Shown piece by piece: positions 47,569-57,831 of a DNA stretch of 64,000 bases (within the stretch, counting starts at the first letter, position 1; each line of letters begins with the position of its first letter). Both the position numbers and the translations under genes were made by a program. The stretch is from Eustoma russellianum (lineage: Eukaryota; Streptophyta; Magnoliopsida; Gentianales; Gentianaceae), in contig AP025075.1 in the NCBI GenBank assembly GCA_036186865.1, forward strand, positions 15,290,290 to 15,354,289, given 5' to 3'. Under the pieces are notes generated by a model that saw only the letters and a program-made list of their open reading frames with translations, did no database searches and was not told the origin of the DNA.

Positions 47569-49804
47569 TGTTATGTCCGCACCCCCGGGCTAGTGGAAAA
47601 GGGAAAAGAAGGAATTACGACAGAATTAGAATGCGATCATTGTATCCCACCTAGTATAACATGTGTGTAAACGTACCTTAACCAAAAAAATTAAAAATAA
47701 TAAGAATTAACTTCATAGGTACAAAACTAAATAACAATGCAAATAAATACGTGGTACAAATTTTATTAGGAAAGTAAATAAAGGAAAAAGGTAATAACTC
47801 ATAAGGAGGTTAAAATAGGAAAAGGACCACTGCACTTGTATTTCACTACCCCTATCCGCTCACCCCTCATCCTTCCCTCAATTTTTTATTTTATTTTTCT
47901 TTTCATCCCATCATGTCATATCCCTTACACAAAGTAAATTACCACCAATCCAACTTCATGCAAAAGCTCTTTTTCTTCCCCACTTACACCCCTACCTGGC
48001 CACCTTTCTTGTTTTATCCAAATTTCTCTCATTTTCTTCCTTTTAAATTTTCTTTCCTCATCATTTTAACTCTTACACAAAGGAAGACTTCCACCACTAA
48101 TATTTCATGCACACCTTACACAGTTTGTGAAGATTCTTTCCTTCCTTATGTAAGGCAACTACTTTCCTTTTCTTTCTCTCTTTTCCATCAATTCATTCTT
48201 TTCTTCTTACACCCTTTTTTCTCCACCACTCATCACCCATGCATGACTTCCAACTCTCTTACACATCCACCTCCTAAGCAAAAAAAGGATTAGCCACCCC
48301 TACTCTCCATGATTTCGGCCACCCTCTCCCTCTTACCCCCAAGATTTTCTATTTCTTTTTTTATTCTTTTCCTCTTCAATCATTTTCATTATTACACAAT
48401 AAGACATTCATTCAATAAAATTTCATGCAACCAAAGATTCCCCTCCACTAACTTAGTAATTCAAGGAGGGCAATCATTTTCTCCACCATGCACATTTTCG
48501 GCCAAGGAACCAAGGGGATAAAACTTCTATTTTATAACACAACCCTTTACTTATTTTCTCCCATTTCTTTTAACTCACTCTCCCACTAAGCTACCCTTTC
48601 CGCTCCTTTCTCTCTACAAAGTTCAAGTCCTCCTCCCCTACTCACCTTCTAGCCGAGAACACTAAGACAAAAAGAAGGTGAACACCTTCCATTTTCAAGT
48701 AAGGATCAAGCAACCATCTACCATAAACATCAAGGTAAGCACTCTTCTATCATTCCTACACCTTTTACTATCATCTATCTCTTCAAAGACTTCACATCTC
48801 TCCTATTTTAGGCCATAATCGAGAGCTTCAACAAGGAAGTAGGAGAAGTTCTTTAGCTTAGCAAGTAGGAGAGGTTCTATAGCTTAGCAACTGTGGTTGG
48901 ACCATCGGGATTCATAGACGGTACTCGTGGCTATTTGGAGAATCATTCGATATGTTATGGGTACCATTCTTATGTTACAAAAAGTGCTATAGCCAGTTCA
49001 TGTCATGTCATGTTTATGTACGTATGAAATGAAATGTTCTCCAAAAGTTTTACAATGCATACATCACGATCATGTCTCACGAATCCCTAGTGCCTCTAAA
49101 TTATGACTTTTGCAGTACGAGACCTAGTATGATTAAAGAACAGTAAGAAACAAGACCAAAAAATAGATTGTTCTTAAGAATAATACCGACTGTATAACTA
49201 AGATAAGAATGATCAAAGGAAGAATCTGTGTAATTCATGATGCTCTTTATTTATAATGTTCTTCTCTTACATGATATCTGTCAGGTTTACTGTACTGTTT
49301 ACTTTTGTTGACTTCTTTACTGTTATCTCCATGCATGTTGTACATATGATATCTGTGTTATACTTCACTATAGCATCCACTACCTTAATCCCCATGCATG
49401 ATCCACTTGACGAATCTGGGCGGAAATACTTGCTGAGCGATTCGTTAGCGCTCACCACTTTATTTTACCATACAGACCCATATGACCCCGAGCCAGAGTT
49501 CATAGAGGATGAGCCTCGAGACTAGGTGTGGAGAGCTGACTAGTAGCTAGTAGTGGCATCTTTTGTATTTTGATATTTAGCTCTGTATTATGATATTTTG
49601 ACCAATGATGTACTGATAACACTATTTAGGATGTATTAGGATGTATTGATGTCGATGTTTATTTCTGCTTATGTTACTTTGCTTCCGCTCATCGATACAT
49701 GTTATGGTGCTTTGTACATGAATGTTATCGACATCTTGTACTTCTCGTAGCAGAGTACGGTGGGTGCACCGTGCAAAGACCCTAGTCTTGGGCGGGGCGT
49801 TACA
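47569..49804 (+). repeat. 5' LTR of element C
   Basis: 2236 bp, TGTTATGTCCGC to GGCGGGGCGTTACA. Strong candidate donor AAG/GTAAGC at 48735, TGAGCG...CGCTCA hairpin at about 49434-49454, AG acceptor at 49475, acidic frame at 49476-49525. The body is C/T-rich with no other gene. Confidence 0.9.
49476..49525 (+). other. conserved acidic frame after a splice-acceptor-like site, LTR of C
   Basis: TTTACCATACAG precedes it. The frame reads DPEPEFIEDEPRD then TAG, 279 bp before the LTR end. Shorter than in A and B, but in the same phase. The copy in the 3' LTR (about 52429-52475) keeps DPEPKFVEDEPRD but is out of phase with its acceptor. Confidence 0.45.
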
Positions 49805-49806
49805 GG

Positions 49807-49818
49807 TGGTATCAGAGC
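49807..49818 (+). other. primer-binding site of element C
   Basis: TGGTATCAGAGC, complementary to the 3' end of initiator tRNA-Met, two bases after the 5' LTR end. It primes minus-strand synthesis. Confidence 0.92.
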
Positions 49819-50039
49819 GAAGGCTCTAGATCCATAGCGGGCAACATAAGATAAACAATGACAAGTACGTATGCTATGACTTTAGAGTTTAAGATTGATC
49901 TTAGATGAGTGAGCCAGCCTTAGTATGAATTCCTTAGAAGGGTTCAGTAGGATATAATCTTGAATATAACTTAAAATTCTAAATTGAATTTTATATGCTT
50001 TATGAGAACTAATAATGATAATGTGATAATTTCCGTAGG

Positions 50040-51060
50040 ATGACATCAGAATCTGGTAGTCGCACGCCATCACCGTTTTCACCATGGTTGGCCCTAGTTT
50101 CTAAGAAGACTAGGATGCCACTGACACCGGTTATGCAGCCTGTAGCACCTTCCCAAGAGGAGGCTCTTCGCAGTCACCGAGGCTTTATATCAGCTGAGTC
50201 AGATGGTCGGGGTGTCACAGACACAGATAGCTCGGCCTCCAGTATCTGCACCTCCTCAGTCTCAGTCTCAGACACAGAGAAGCAATGGTTATTATTATGG
50301 GTTGTTAGTAAAGATTCGAGTTCCAAATTTTCACGGGGAGCCTGATCTAGATGAGGCAGAGAAATAGTTAGACGAGATTGAAGATAGTACGTGCCTGAGG
50401 AAGTAAAGGCACAAATTATATGGCCATTCTTGATCAGACGAGCTAGACAGTAGTGGAGAACATATATTCAGCCTCTGCCTCAACCAGTGGCATGGACCAA
50501 CTTTGTAAAAGAATTTTGTATGTTCTATCTCTCCCCGGCATTGGTGATGCAGAGAGTTGAGGAATTTGACAATCTGAAACATGAGACGGGTATCTCAGTC
50601 TCCGAATACTTCCAGCGTTTCGTCACTCTGGGATTATGAGTGACGACGCAATTAAGATGACCAGGTTTAGGTGTGGTCTCAACCCTCGGATTCGGGATTG
50701 GATAGTTGGTACACAATCTGACACTTTCGAGGGATTCTTGGATAACCGCTACAGAGTGGAATGAGCTATCACGTCATTAGATTGTAAGAAAAGGAGCAGG
50801 GGAATTCGAACTGGGAGATGGTGCCCATATTCACAGCAGACAATAACAAGTTCTAGGTGCCCATAGTGTTAGAAACGGCATACGGGTGAATGCAGTTTAG
50901 GAACATATGCTTGTTTTGGATGTGATGAAATAAGACACTGGGTAAGAGAGTGTCCCAGAGGAAGAAGTGTTTCAGTGAGACGAGCGCGACAGCAGGAAGG
51001 ATTCTCGCAGACGGGCACGTAGGTTTAGAATGTGCACAACCAGGAATTTCGGATATTAGA
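50040..51060 (+). pseudogene. gag of element C
   Basis: An open start (MTSESGSRTPSPFSPW) is followed after frameshifts by the retrotransposon gag core (PVAWTNFVKEFCMFYLSPAL, EEFDNLKHETGISVSEYFQR, 50480-50630). A CCHC zinc knuckle with all four ligands is CFGCDEIRHWVRECPRG near 50912-50962. Stops and shifts prevent a full-length product. The region after the knuckle goes directly to the polypurine tract. Confidence 0.8.
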
Positions 51061-51419
51061 TGCAGCATCAGGTATGATAAGTATGCAATTTAATATCGAC
51101 CAGAATTTTCAGAATCATTGCTTTGATTAGTTAATAACAGTCGAAGTATTTATACAAGAAGAATAACTAACAAACTGCACGAGTCAGAATATTTTATACA
51201 AAGGTCTCAGCCGCAGATAGGTATTCCGTAAGTAAGTAAATAAAGTCCCAGGTCAAAACCCTAAGTTACGATCCTAGAAAAGCATGATTGAGCACCCAGT
51301 CAAAGCATTGGGGAATGCTCGCAACAGGACTAGGGATGGAATCAGTAAGAAATATTATGCAATGGATTTTGACAGAACGCTCAAGTTTCAAAGACAAAAC
51401 TTTTGATAAGGGGGAGGAT

Positions 51420-52757
51420 TGTTACGAACAACACCCCTGGGCTAGTGGAAAAGAGAAAAGAAGGAATTACAATAGAATTAGAATACGATCATTGTATCCC
51501 ATCTAGTATAACAAGTGTGTAAGCGTATCTTAACCAAAACTTAAAACCTAATAAGAATTAACTTCATAGGTACAAGACTAACTAACAATGCAAATAAATA
51601 CGTGGTAAAAATTTTGTTAGGGAAGTAAATAAAGGAAAAAGGAGATAACACATAAGGAGGTTAAAATAGGAAAAGCACCACCCCACTTGTATTTCACTAC
51701 CCCTACCAGGTCACCCCTCATCCTTCCCTCAATTTTTTCTTTTCCTTTTCTTTTCATCCCATCATGTCATATCCCTTACACAAAGTAAATTACCACCAAT
51801 CCAACTTCAAGCAAAAACTCTTTTTCTTCCCCACTTACACTCCCCCTACCCAGCCACCTTTCTTGTTTTATCCAAATTTCTCTCATTTTCTTCCGGAGAT
51901 TATGAGTGATGATGCAATTAATATGACCAGGTTTAGGTGTGGTCCCGACCCTCAGATTCGGGATTGGATGGTTGGTACACAATCCGACGCTTTCGAGGGA
52001 TTCTTGGATAACTGCTATAGAGTGGAACGAGCTATCGCGTCATTAGATCGTAAGAAAATGAGCAGAGGAATTCGAACTGGGAGATGGTGCCCATATTCAC
52101 AGCGCCCACAAGAATAGGTACAAGACTAACTAACAATACCGACTGTATAACTAAGATAAGAATGGTCAAAGGAAGAATCTGTGTAATTTACGATGCTCTT
52201 TATTTATAATGTTCTTCTCTTACATGATATCTGTCAGGTTTGCTGTACTGTTTACTTTTGCTGACTTTTTTTTACTGTTATCTCCATGCATGTTGTACAT
52301 ATGATATCTATGTTATACTTCACTATATCATCCACTACCCCAGTCCCCATGCATGATCCATTTGATGAATCTAGGCGGAAATAATTGTTGAGCGATTCGT
52401 TATCGCTCACCCCTTATTTTACCAACAGACCACGAGACCCCGAGCCAAAGTTCGTAGAGGATGAGCCTCGAGACTAGGTGTGGAGAGCTGACTAGTAGCC
52501 AGTAGTGGCATCTTTTGTATTTTGATATTCAGCTCTGTATTATGATATTTTGTACCAGTGATGTATTGACAACACTAATTCAGATGTATTAGGATGTACT
52601 GATGTCGATATTTATTTCTACTTATGTTACTTTGCTTCCGCTCATCGATATATGTTATGACGCTTTGTACATGAATATTATCGATACCTTGTACTTCTCG
52701 TAGCAGAGTATGGTGGGTGCACCGTGCTGAGACCCTAGTCCTAGGTGGGACGCTACT
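51420..52757 (+). repeat. 3' LTR of element C, internally rearranged
   Basis: Starts TGTTACGAACAACACCCC. Collinear with the 5' LTR to 51894 (5' LTR 48040), then about 220 bp of gag sequence (51895-52115), then AGGTACAAGACTAACTAACA copied from the LTR's own 5' part, then the LTR again from TACCGACTG (5' LTR 49184) to the end. About 1.1 kb of LTR is missing. It ends GACGCTACT, where CA would be expected. Confidence 0.85.
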
Positions 52758-52762
52758 TACAC

Positions 52763-53161
52763 TTTCGTCCATATAGAGCCTAAAAGGGTGTCATCCCAAT
52801 AGCACTGTGATGACTATAATTATACGAAAACTCGATTAGCTTCACCATGCCATCCCAGTTCCCTTGAAATCCAACGCACATGCTCATAACATATCCATGC
52901 TCATAACATATCCTCGAGCGTCTGAATTGTCCTGTTGCACTGCCCATTGGTCTGGGGATGTAATGTCGTACTCAGTCTCAACTCGGTACCCATAGCTTTC
53001 TGACAGGCTCTCCAGAATCGAGATGTAAATATCGGGTCACGGTCGGATACTATACTCATAAGAACGTCATGTAAGCTCACTATATAATCCACATACAAGG
53101 ACACTAATTTTTCCAAGGGCATCTCCATCGATATCGGAAGAAAATGTGCAGACTTAGTCAA
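52763..53161 (-). pseudogene. integrase core of element B
   Basis: Minus strand: MTKSAHFLPISM, SLYVDYIVSLHDV, SIVSDRDPIFTSRFWRA, LHPQTNGQCNRTIQTLEDML, then frameshifted sequence running to the junction with element C. The D,D(35)E-type core is recognisable, with SDRDP and HPQTNGQ. Confidence 0.85.
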
Positions 53162-53660
53162 ACGGTAACCGAGATAACATCATTGTTATTTTTTGTGCTC
53201 GGAAGTCCCACTATGAAATCCATGGTAACATGCTCCCACTTCCACGTGAGGATCTGTAACGGTAGCATTAGACCTCCAGGTCGCTGATGTTCTGCCTTTA
53301 CATGTTGACACACCAATCATCTCTGTAAATTCTGCAATGTGTCTTTTCACACCACTCCACCAATAGTTCCTTTTCAAGTCGTTATACATCTTGGTGTCTC
53401 CTAGGTGGATAGACAGCCTGATGTTATGGGCTTCCTTTAGCACCTCCCTTCTAAGGTCCAAATTATCGGGCACACATAATCTTCCTTGAAGCCAAAGACT
53501 TCCATCTCCCAATACCTGAAATCCTTCGACATGTCCCATAGACAACATCTTGCTTAATATCACGTAAGACCTCATCATCATCCTGCACTTCTTTAATTTT
53601 CTCAACCAGTGTTAGCATAATGGTTAGGGTGGCCAGAACATTAGCCGTGGAATCAACAAT
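53162..53660 (-). pseudogene. integrase zinc-binding region of element B
   Basis: Minus strand: GFQVLGDGSLWLQGRLCVP, LKEAHNIRLSIHLGDTKMYN, DLKRNYWWSGVKRHIAEF (53605-53186), preceded by DSTANVLATLTI in another frame. The HHCC finger is partly out of frame at its C-terminal cysteines. Confidence 0.8.
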
Positions 53661-55232
53661 ATCCAAGTCAAATTCTACAATCTCTCTCCAACAGGGTCTG
53701 CCGAGAGTGGCTCGATTTCCTGCTCAGTGCATCGGCCACTCGATTAGCCTTGCTAGGATGATAACTAATCGTGAGATCGTAGTCCTTGATCAACTCCAAC
53801 CAACGACGCTGCCTCATATTAAGTTCCTTCTGAGTGAGCAAGTACTTCAGGCTTTTATGGTCTGTGAATACTTGGAATTTCTCTCCATAAAGGTAGTGTC
53901 GCCAAATCCTCAACGCAAACACTATTGCGACCAACTCTAAATCATGGGTCGAATAATTTTGTTCATATAGATTCCACTGTCTCGATGCATAAGCTACAAC
54001 TCTTCCCCCATGCATCAACACACAACCCATACCATTCTTGGAAGCATTACTGTATTCCACAAATTCTCCTTCTTCAGAAGGTTGTGCTAACACAGGTGCT
54101 GTCATCAACCTCTTATTTAACTCGATAAAACTCATCTCACATTCAGAGGTCCACTCAAATATCATTTTCTTTTGGGTTAGACGGCTCAGAGGCACAACAA
54201 TCGTCGAGAAACCTTCTATAAACTTTCTGTAATAACCAGCCACCCCTAGAAAACTCCGCACCTCAGTCGCATTTTTTGGCCTCAGCCACTCGGTAATCAC
54301 TTCAATCTTCTTGGGGTCCATTGATATACCTTCCTCAGACACCATATGACCCAAAAAGGATACGCTTCGTAGCCAAAACTCATATTTACTATACTTCGCG
54401 AAAAGCTTCTTCTGTCTCAATATCCCCAGAATGGTCCTCAGATGCATCTCATGTGTTTCTTTATCTGGCGAGTATACCAAGATATCATCGATGAACACCA
54501 CAAATTTATCCAGTTGATTTCTAAACATGGTATTCATCATGTCCGTAAATGCTGCAGGGGCATTAGTGAGTCCGAAGGACATCACCAGAAACTCATAATG
54601 CCCATATCTTGTTCGAAAGGCCGTCTTCGTAACATCCTCGTCCTTGATCTTAAGTTGATGATATCCCGACATGAGATCGATCTTCAAGAATACCCTCGCA
54701 CCTGAATGATTACAAGGAAGATTCTCAGTCCACAATAAAAGGTAATTCAAGTTCTTTTTGAAATAAATCGTACCTTTAGCTAGTCAAAAAGGTCCTCAAA
54801 TATTGGAAGAGGGTACTTGTTCTTTATGGTAATTTAGTTTAATTCTCGGTAGTCGATTCACATGCGCATATTACCGTCCTTCTTTGTCACAAATAGAACA
54901 GGTGCACCCCACGGTGAAGCACTGGGTCAGATGAACTTTCGGTCTAGAAGCTCTTGCAGTTGTTCCTTGAGTTCCTTCAATTTAGCAGGGGCCATACGAT
55001 AAGGGGCTTTAGATATGGGCTCCGCCCTCGGCACTAGCTTTATTTCAAAATCTATCTCACGGTTGGGCGGTAAACCTGGTAGCTCATCAGGAAAAAGTCT
55101 CGGAACTCTTTCACCACTGGTATTTCGTCAATATGAGGTAATCCAACACTGGGATCCACGGCATAAATAAGAAAACCTTCTCTACCCTTTCGTAGAGCCT
55201 TATATGCCTGGGCCGCTGTTAGGTAGATATTC
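53661..55232 (-). pseudogene. reverse transcriptase and RNase H of element B
   Basis: Long minus-strand frame 54750-53668 with VFLKIDLMSGYHQLKIKDED, FVVFIDDILVYSPDK (catalytic Asp pair), RSFLGVAGYYRKFIEGFSTI and RNase H (YSNASKNGMGCVLM, FTDHKSLKYL, NRVADALSRKSS). The N-terminal RT part (54751-55232) is present but broken by stops. RNase H has no interruption here, unlike in element A. Confidence 0.9.
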
Positions 55233-55612
55233 TATGTCGCCTTCTTAAACTTAGAACTTCCATGGAAAATAAGTCCCTTTCTGGCTGGGTCCTTGATAAT
55301 GACTTGTTTTTGACAACACTCGATGCTGGCATGACAACGAGCCAACCAATCCACCCCAAGAATTATATCAAAGTCGCTCATATGGATAAGTATAAGAGTC
55401 GCATCAAATATCTGATCTCCAATTTCCAATTCGTAGTCCTTGTACTAGTGATGTGAAACAATTACTTGGTCCTGGTGGCTAACACCCGATAAGGAGTCTC
55501 TAACCATTCAGAGCATTTATTAAGATTCTTCACAAACTTCTTAGCGACGAATGAATGGCTTGAGCCGCTATCAAACAGTACATTCGCCGGGAGTTTGTTT
55601 ACGAGATTACAT
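55232..55612 (-). pseudogene. aspartic protease region of element B
   Basis: Minus strand: NLVNKLPANVLFDSGSSHSF with the active-site DSG, then FDIILGVDWLARCHASIECC in a second frame. Stops and a frameshift near 55440 separate them. Confidence 0.85.
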
Positions 55613-55710
55613 CGAAGGTTCATAGGGTTAGCACAAATATAACACATATACATGTATAATCGGCAGGTAAGAAGAAAGACACAACAAAAATGCGAAAATC
55701 TTAAATGTAC
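55613..55710 (-). other. candidate gag/protease intron of element B, acceptor lost
   Basis: Same position as 430-538 in element A: GTGACAG/GTACAT donor on the minus strand, 98 bp with stops, then ATGTAATCTCGTAAACAAAC corresponding to the protease start. The acceptor dinucleotide reads CG where A has AG. Confidence 0.5.
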
Positions 55711-57060
55711 CTGTCACTACTTCATTCGAACCCTGCACGTCTGTATCAGTCATGGCATGAACTCGGGCATTTGTCCGGGGCTTATTAGGCGGTGGCAGTC
55801 TCGCCTTAGCTGTGATGCTGGCTTTATTTCTGGACAATCTTTCACAAGATGGCCTACCTTCTTGCATCTGAAGCAGGCACCGGTCTTCTTATGCCATTCA
55901 TCAAAATGGGACCTGTTGCATTCCTTACATAACGGTGCTACTTGCGGAGGGCGTGCATACCGCTGATCATCCCTCTGTGGAGGTGGTGGTCTAACTGGCT
56001 GACGGAATGGTGGTCGCCGGGCAATCTTAACCCATATCCCTGCATCTCTCCCACTAACCTCCTCTCGAGGTCTCTTACTCCTGTCCTGCGGCTGCGACTC
56101 TCCTGAAGTTACTCTCAACTCTGTATCACGCATCAAGCATCTCCTCGAAAGTCCTCATGCCTGCATTCATAATCGGAGACTGGATACGAGAATCTAGGCT
56201 CTCCTCAAATTTGAGCATCTTCAGGCGATTATCTGACATAACGGAAGGCATAAAGTTCCCCAAGGCATGGAATGTGTCAGCATACTCCTTCATTGTCATC
56301 CTCCCCTGTTGTAATCTGCTGAAAGCCCTCATTTTATCCAACATGGCAATCTTGGGCATATAATACTTCTGAAAGGCATCTAAGAACTGAGCCCATGTGA
56401 TAGGTGGCTGCATACGTAGAACCATGCTGTCCTGGCCTTACCACTAAGCAATGGGGCGGCCACATCAACACGAATCTCCTCAGGCACCTGAGTCAACCTG
56501 AAACACTTGATCTCTTCTAACCAATGCTCAGCATCTTTTGGATCAGAGCTACTTGCAAAAGTCGAGCATGCACATTCTTTATCTCACAATAAAAGAAACG
56601 GCTCCCCTGCTCTGGTGGCGGCGGAGGTGGTGGAGCCTGTGGCTGCTGATGCTGATGTGCCACCGCTTGGGCCATACCAGTAGTGCTTCAGTCAGGTCCT
56701 GGAGAAGCATGACCTGCGGTGGAGCCCCATTCTCAGAGTGATTCCCACTGCTGTTCCCACCATTATCTCTTCTCAGTGGGATATTTGCTACGACAAGGAA
56801 AATTTCAAGTTTTTTGTCAAGGGCAATTCAGGAAATATATAAAACTTAAGAAACAGGAGAGAGTCAAATATAGAAAAATAAAATGGAGATAGAAACCAAC
56901 CATGCCCCAGCCCAATCATCACTTAGTCTAAATCAAACTTATTCTAAGGTCAAGCTTAGTCTCAGATCACAACTTACGTCTAGCATCAAACTTAATCTAA
57001 GATCAAACTTATGTCTATGATCACAACTTAAGTCTATAGTCATCTCTTACAGCTAAGATC
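55711..57060 (-). pseudogene. gag of element B
   Basis: Minus strand: a Pro/Gln-rich N-terminus with VAHQHQQPQAPPPPPPEQ (about 56680-56600), the gag core at 56425-56126 (TWAQFLDAFQKYYMPK, FSRLQQGRMTMKEYADTFHA), and a basic linker. The double-cysteine region and zinc knuckle follow: CKECNRSHFDEWHKKTGACF then RCKKVGHLVKDCPE (about 55930-55830), with CCHC ligands intact. Frameshifts occur near 56440 and 56130. Confidence 0.85.
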
Positions 57061-57102
57061 ATTTCTTAATTCTATGTTTTCTGCAGTAGATATAGAGCCT
57101 TG

Positions 57103-57114
57103 GCTCTGATACCA
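57103..57114 (-). other. primer-binding site of element B
   Basis: GCTCTGATACCA on the + strand is the complement of TGGTATCAGAGC, two bases from the LTR terminus at 57117. tRNA-iMet type. Confidence 0.92.
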
Positions 57115-57431
57115 CCTGTAGCGTCCCGTCCCAAACCCTAGGGTCAGAACCGAAACACCCGCCGTATTACGCTAAGTGATATACGAGCGTCTGTACAAAT
57201 TCCTACACTGCATCAAAACGACATAGGATTCTACTGCGGAAGCAAAATAATTCAACTCAAACCCTAAATCGAAAGTAAAATCCACTAAACATAAATAATC
57301 AAAATCAAGTCAAAATCCCTTAAACTACATCGTAAAGTAATAAATATAAAATCCCTAAAACACTGTCCTCCAATGAAATAATAACAAAGTAAAACTCCTC
57401 TATTCCTCGATTCTCAGTCTCCAATCAGCCT

Positions 57432-57496
57432 CTAAGAGTCCCAATGTCCCCACCCAGGATCCTCTCCAATCCATATATAGTCGTACCTTGAATCAT
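57432..57496 (-). other. conserved acidic frame, right LTR of B
   Basis: GTTTTACAG precedes it on the minus strand. 65 nt in the same phase read YDYIWIGEDPGWGHWDS then TAG. It differs from the left LTR copy mostly by substitutions that keep the frame open. Confidence 0.5.
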
Positions 57497-57821
57497 CTGT
57501 AAAACAACACAATGAACGGTGTGAGTGACACAAAAACGTCACTCACTAGGTACCCTGCCGCATCGGCCTTGTGAGATCATACACGCCAGGAAAGTAATAA
57601 AATACATATAAATACAAAAATCCGAAAGTAGACTGTCATTATTTTCACAAATACGTATAACTGTAATAACTTCTCAAAGCAATCATAACACATAAACATG
57701 CGGAATAAGCGTGAAAGACAATGTCACATAAATGATGCATGAGATGCCTACGTTCTCCAAAACATGCATCCTATCGTGCAATGCATGCCCCCGGGACCTA
57801 ACAGAGATGCGACTTTTGGCA

Positions 57822-57831
57822 NNNNNNNNNN
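57822..57831. other. 10-N assembly gap in the right LTR of B
   Basis: Falls at the start of the tandem array. The left LTR has TGCATAAC at the corresponding place (about 45188), so little sequence seems to be missing. Confidence 0.85.

Larger units (their letters stand above)
47569..52757 (+). mobile_element. gag-only (TR-GAG-like) gypsy element C nested in the integrase of B
   Basis: 5' LTR 47569-49804, PBS 49807-49818, internal region of about 1.6 kb with a gag remnant but no protease, RT or integrase, polypurine tract AAGGGGGAGGAT before 51420, 3' LTR 51420-52757. Flanked by TACAC on both sides (47564-47568 and 52758-52762). Joining the flanks across the insertion restores the integrase sequence of B. 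Plant elements with LTRs and gag only are known as TR-GAGs. They rely on enzymes supplied by other elements. Confidence 0.9.
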
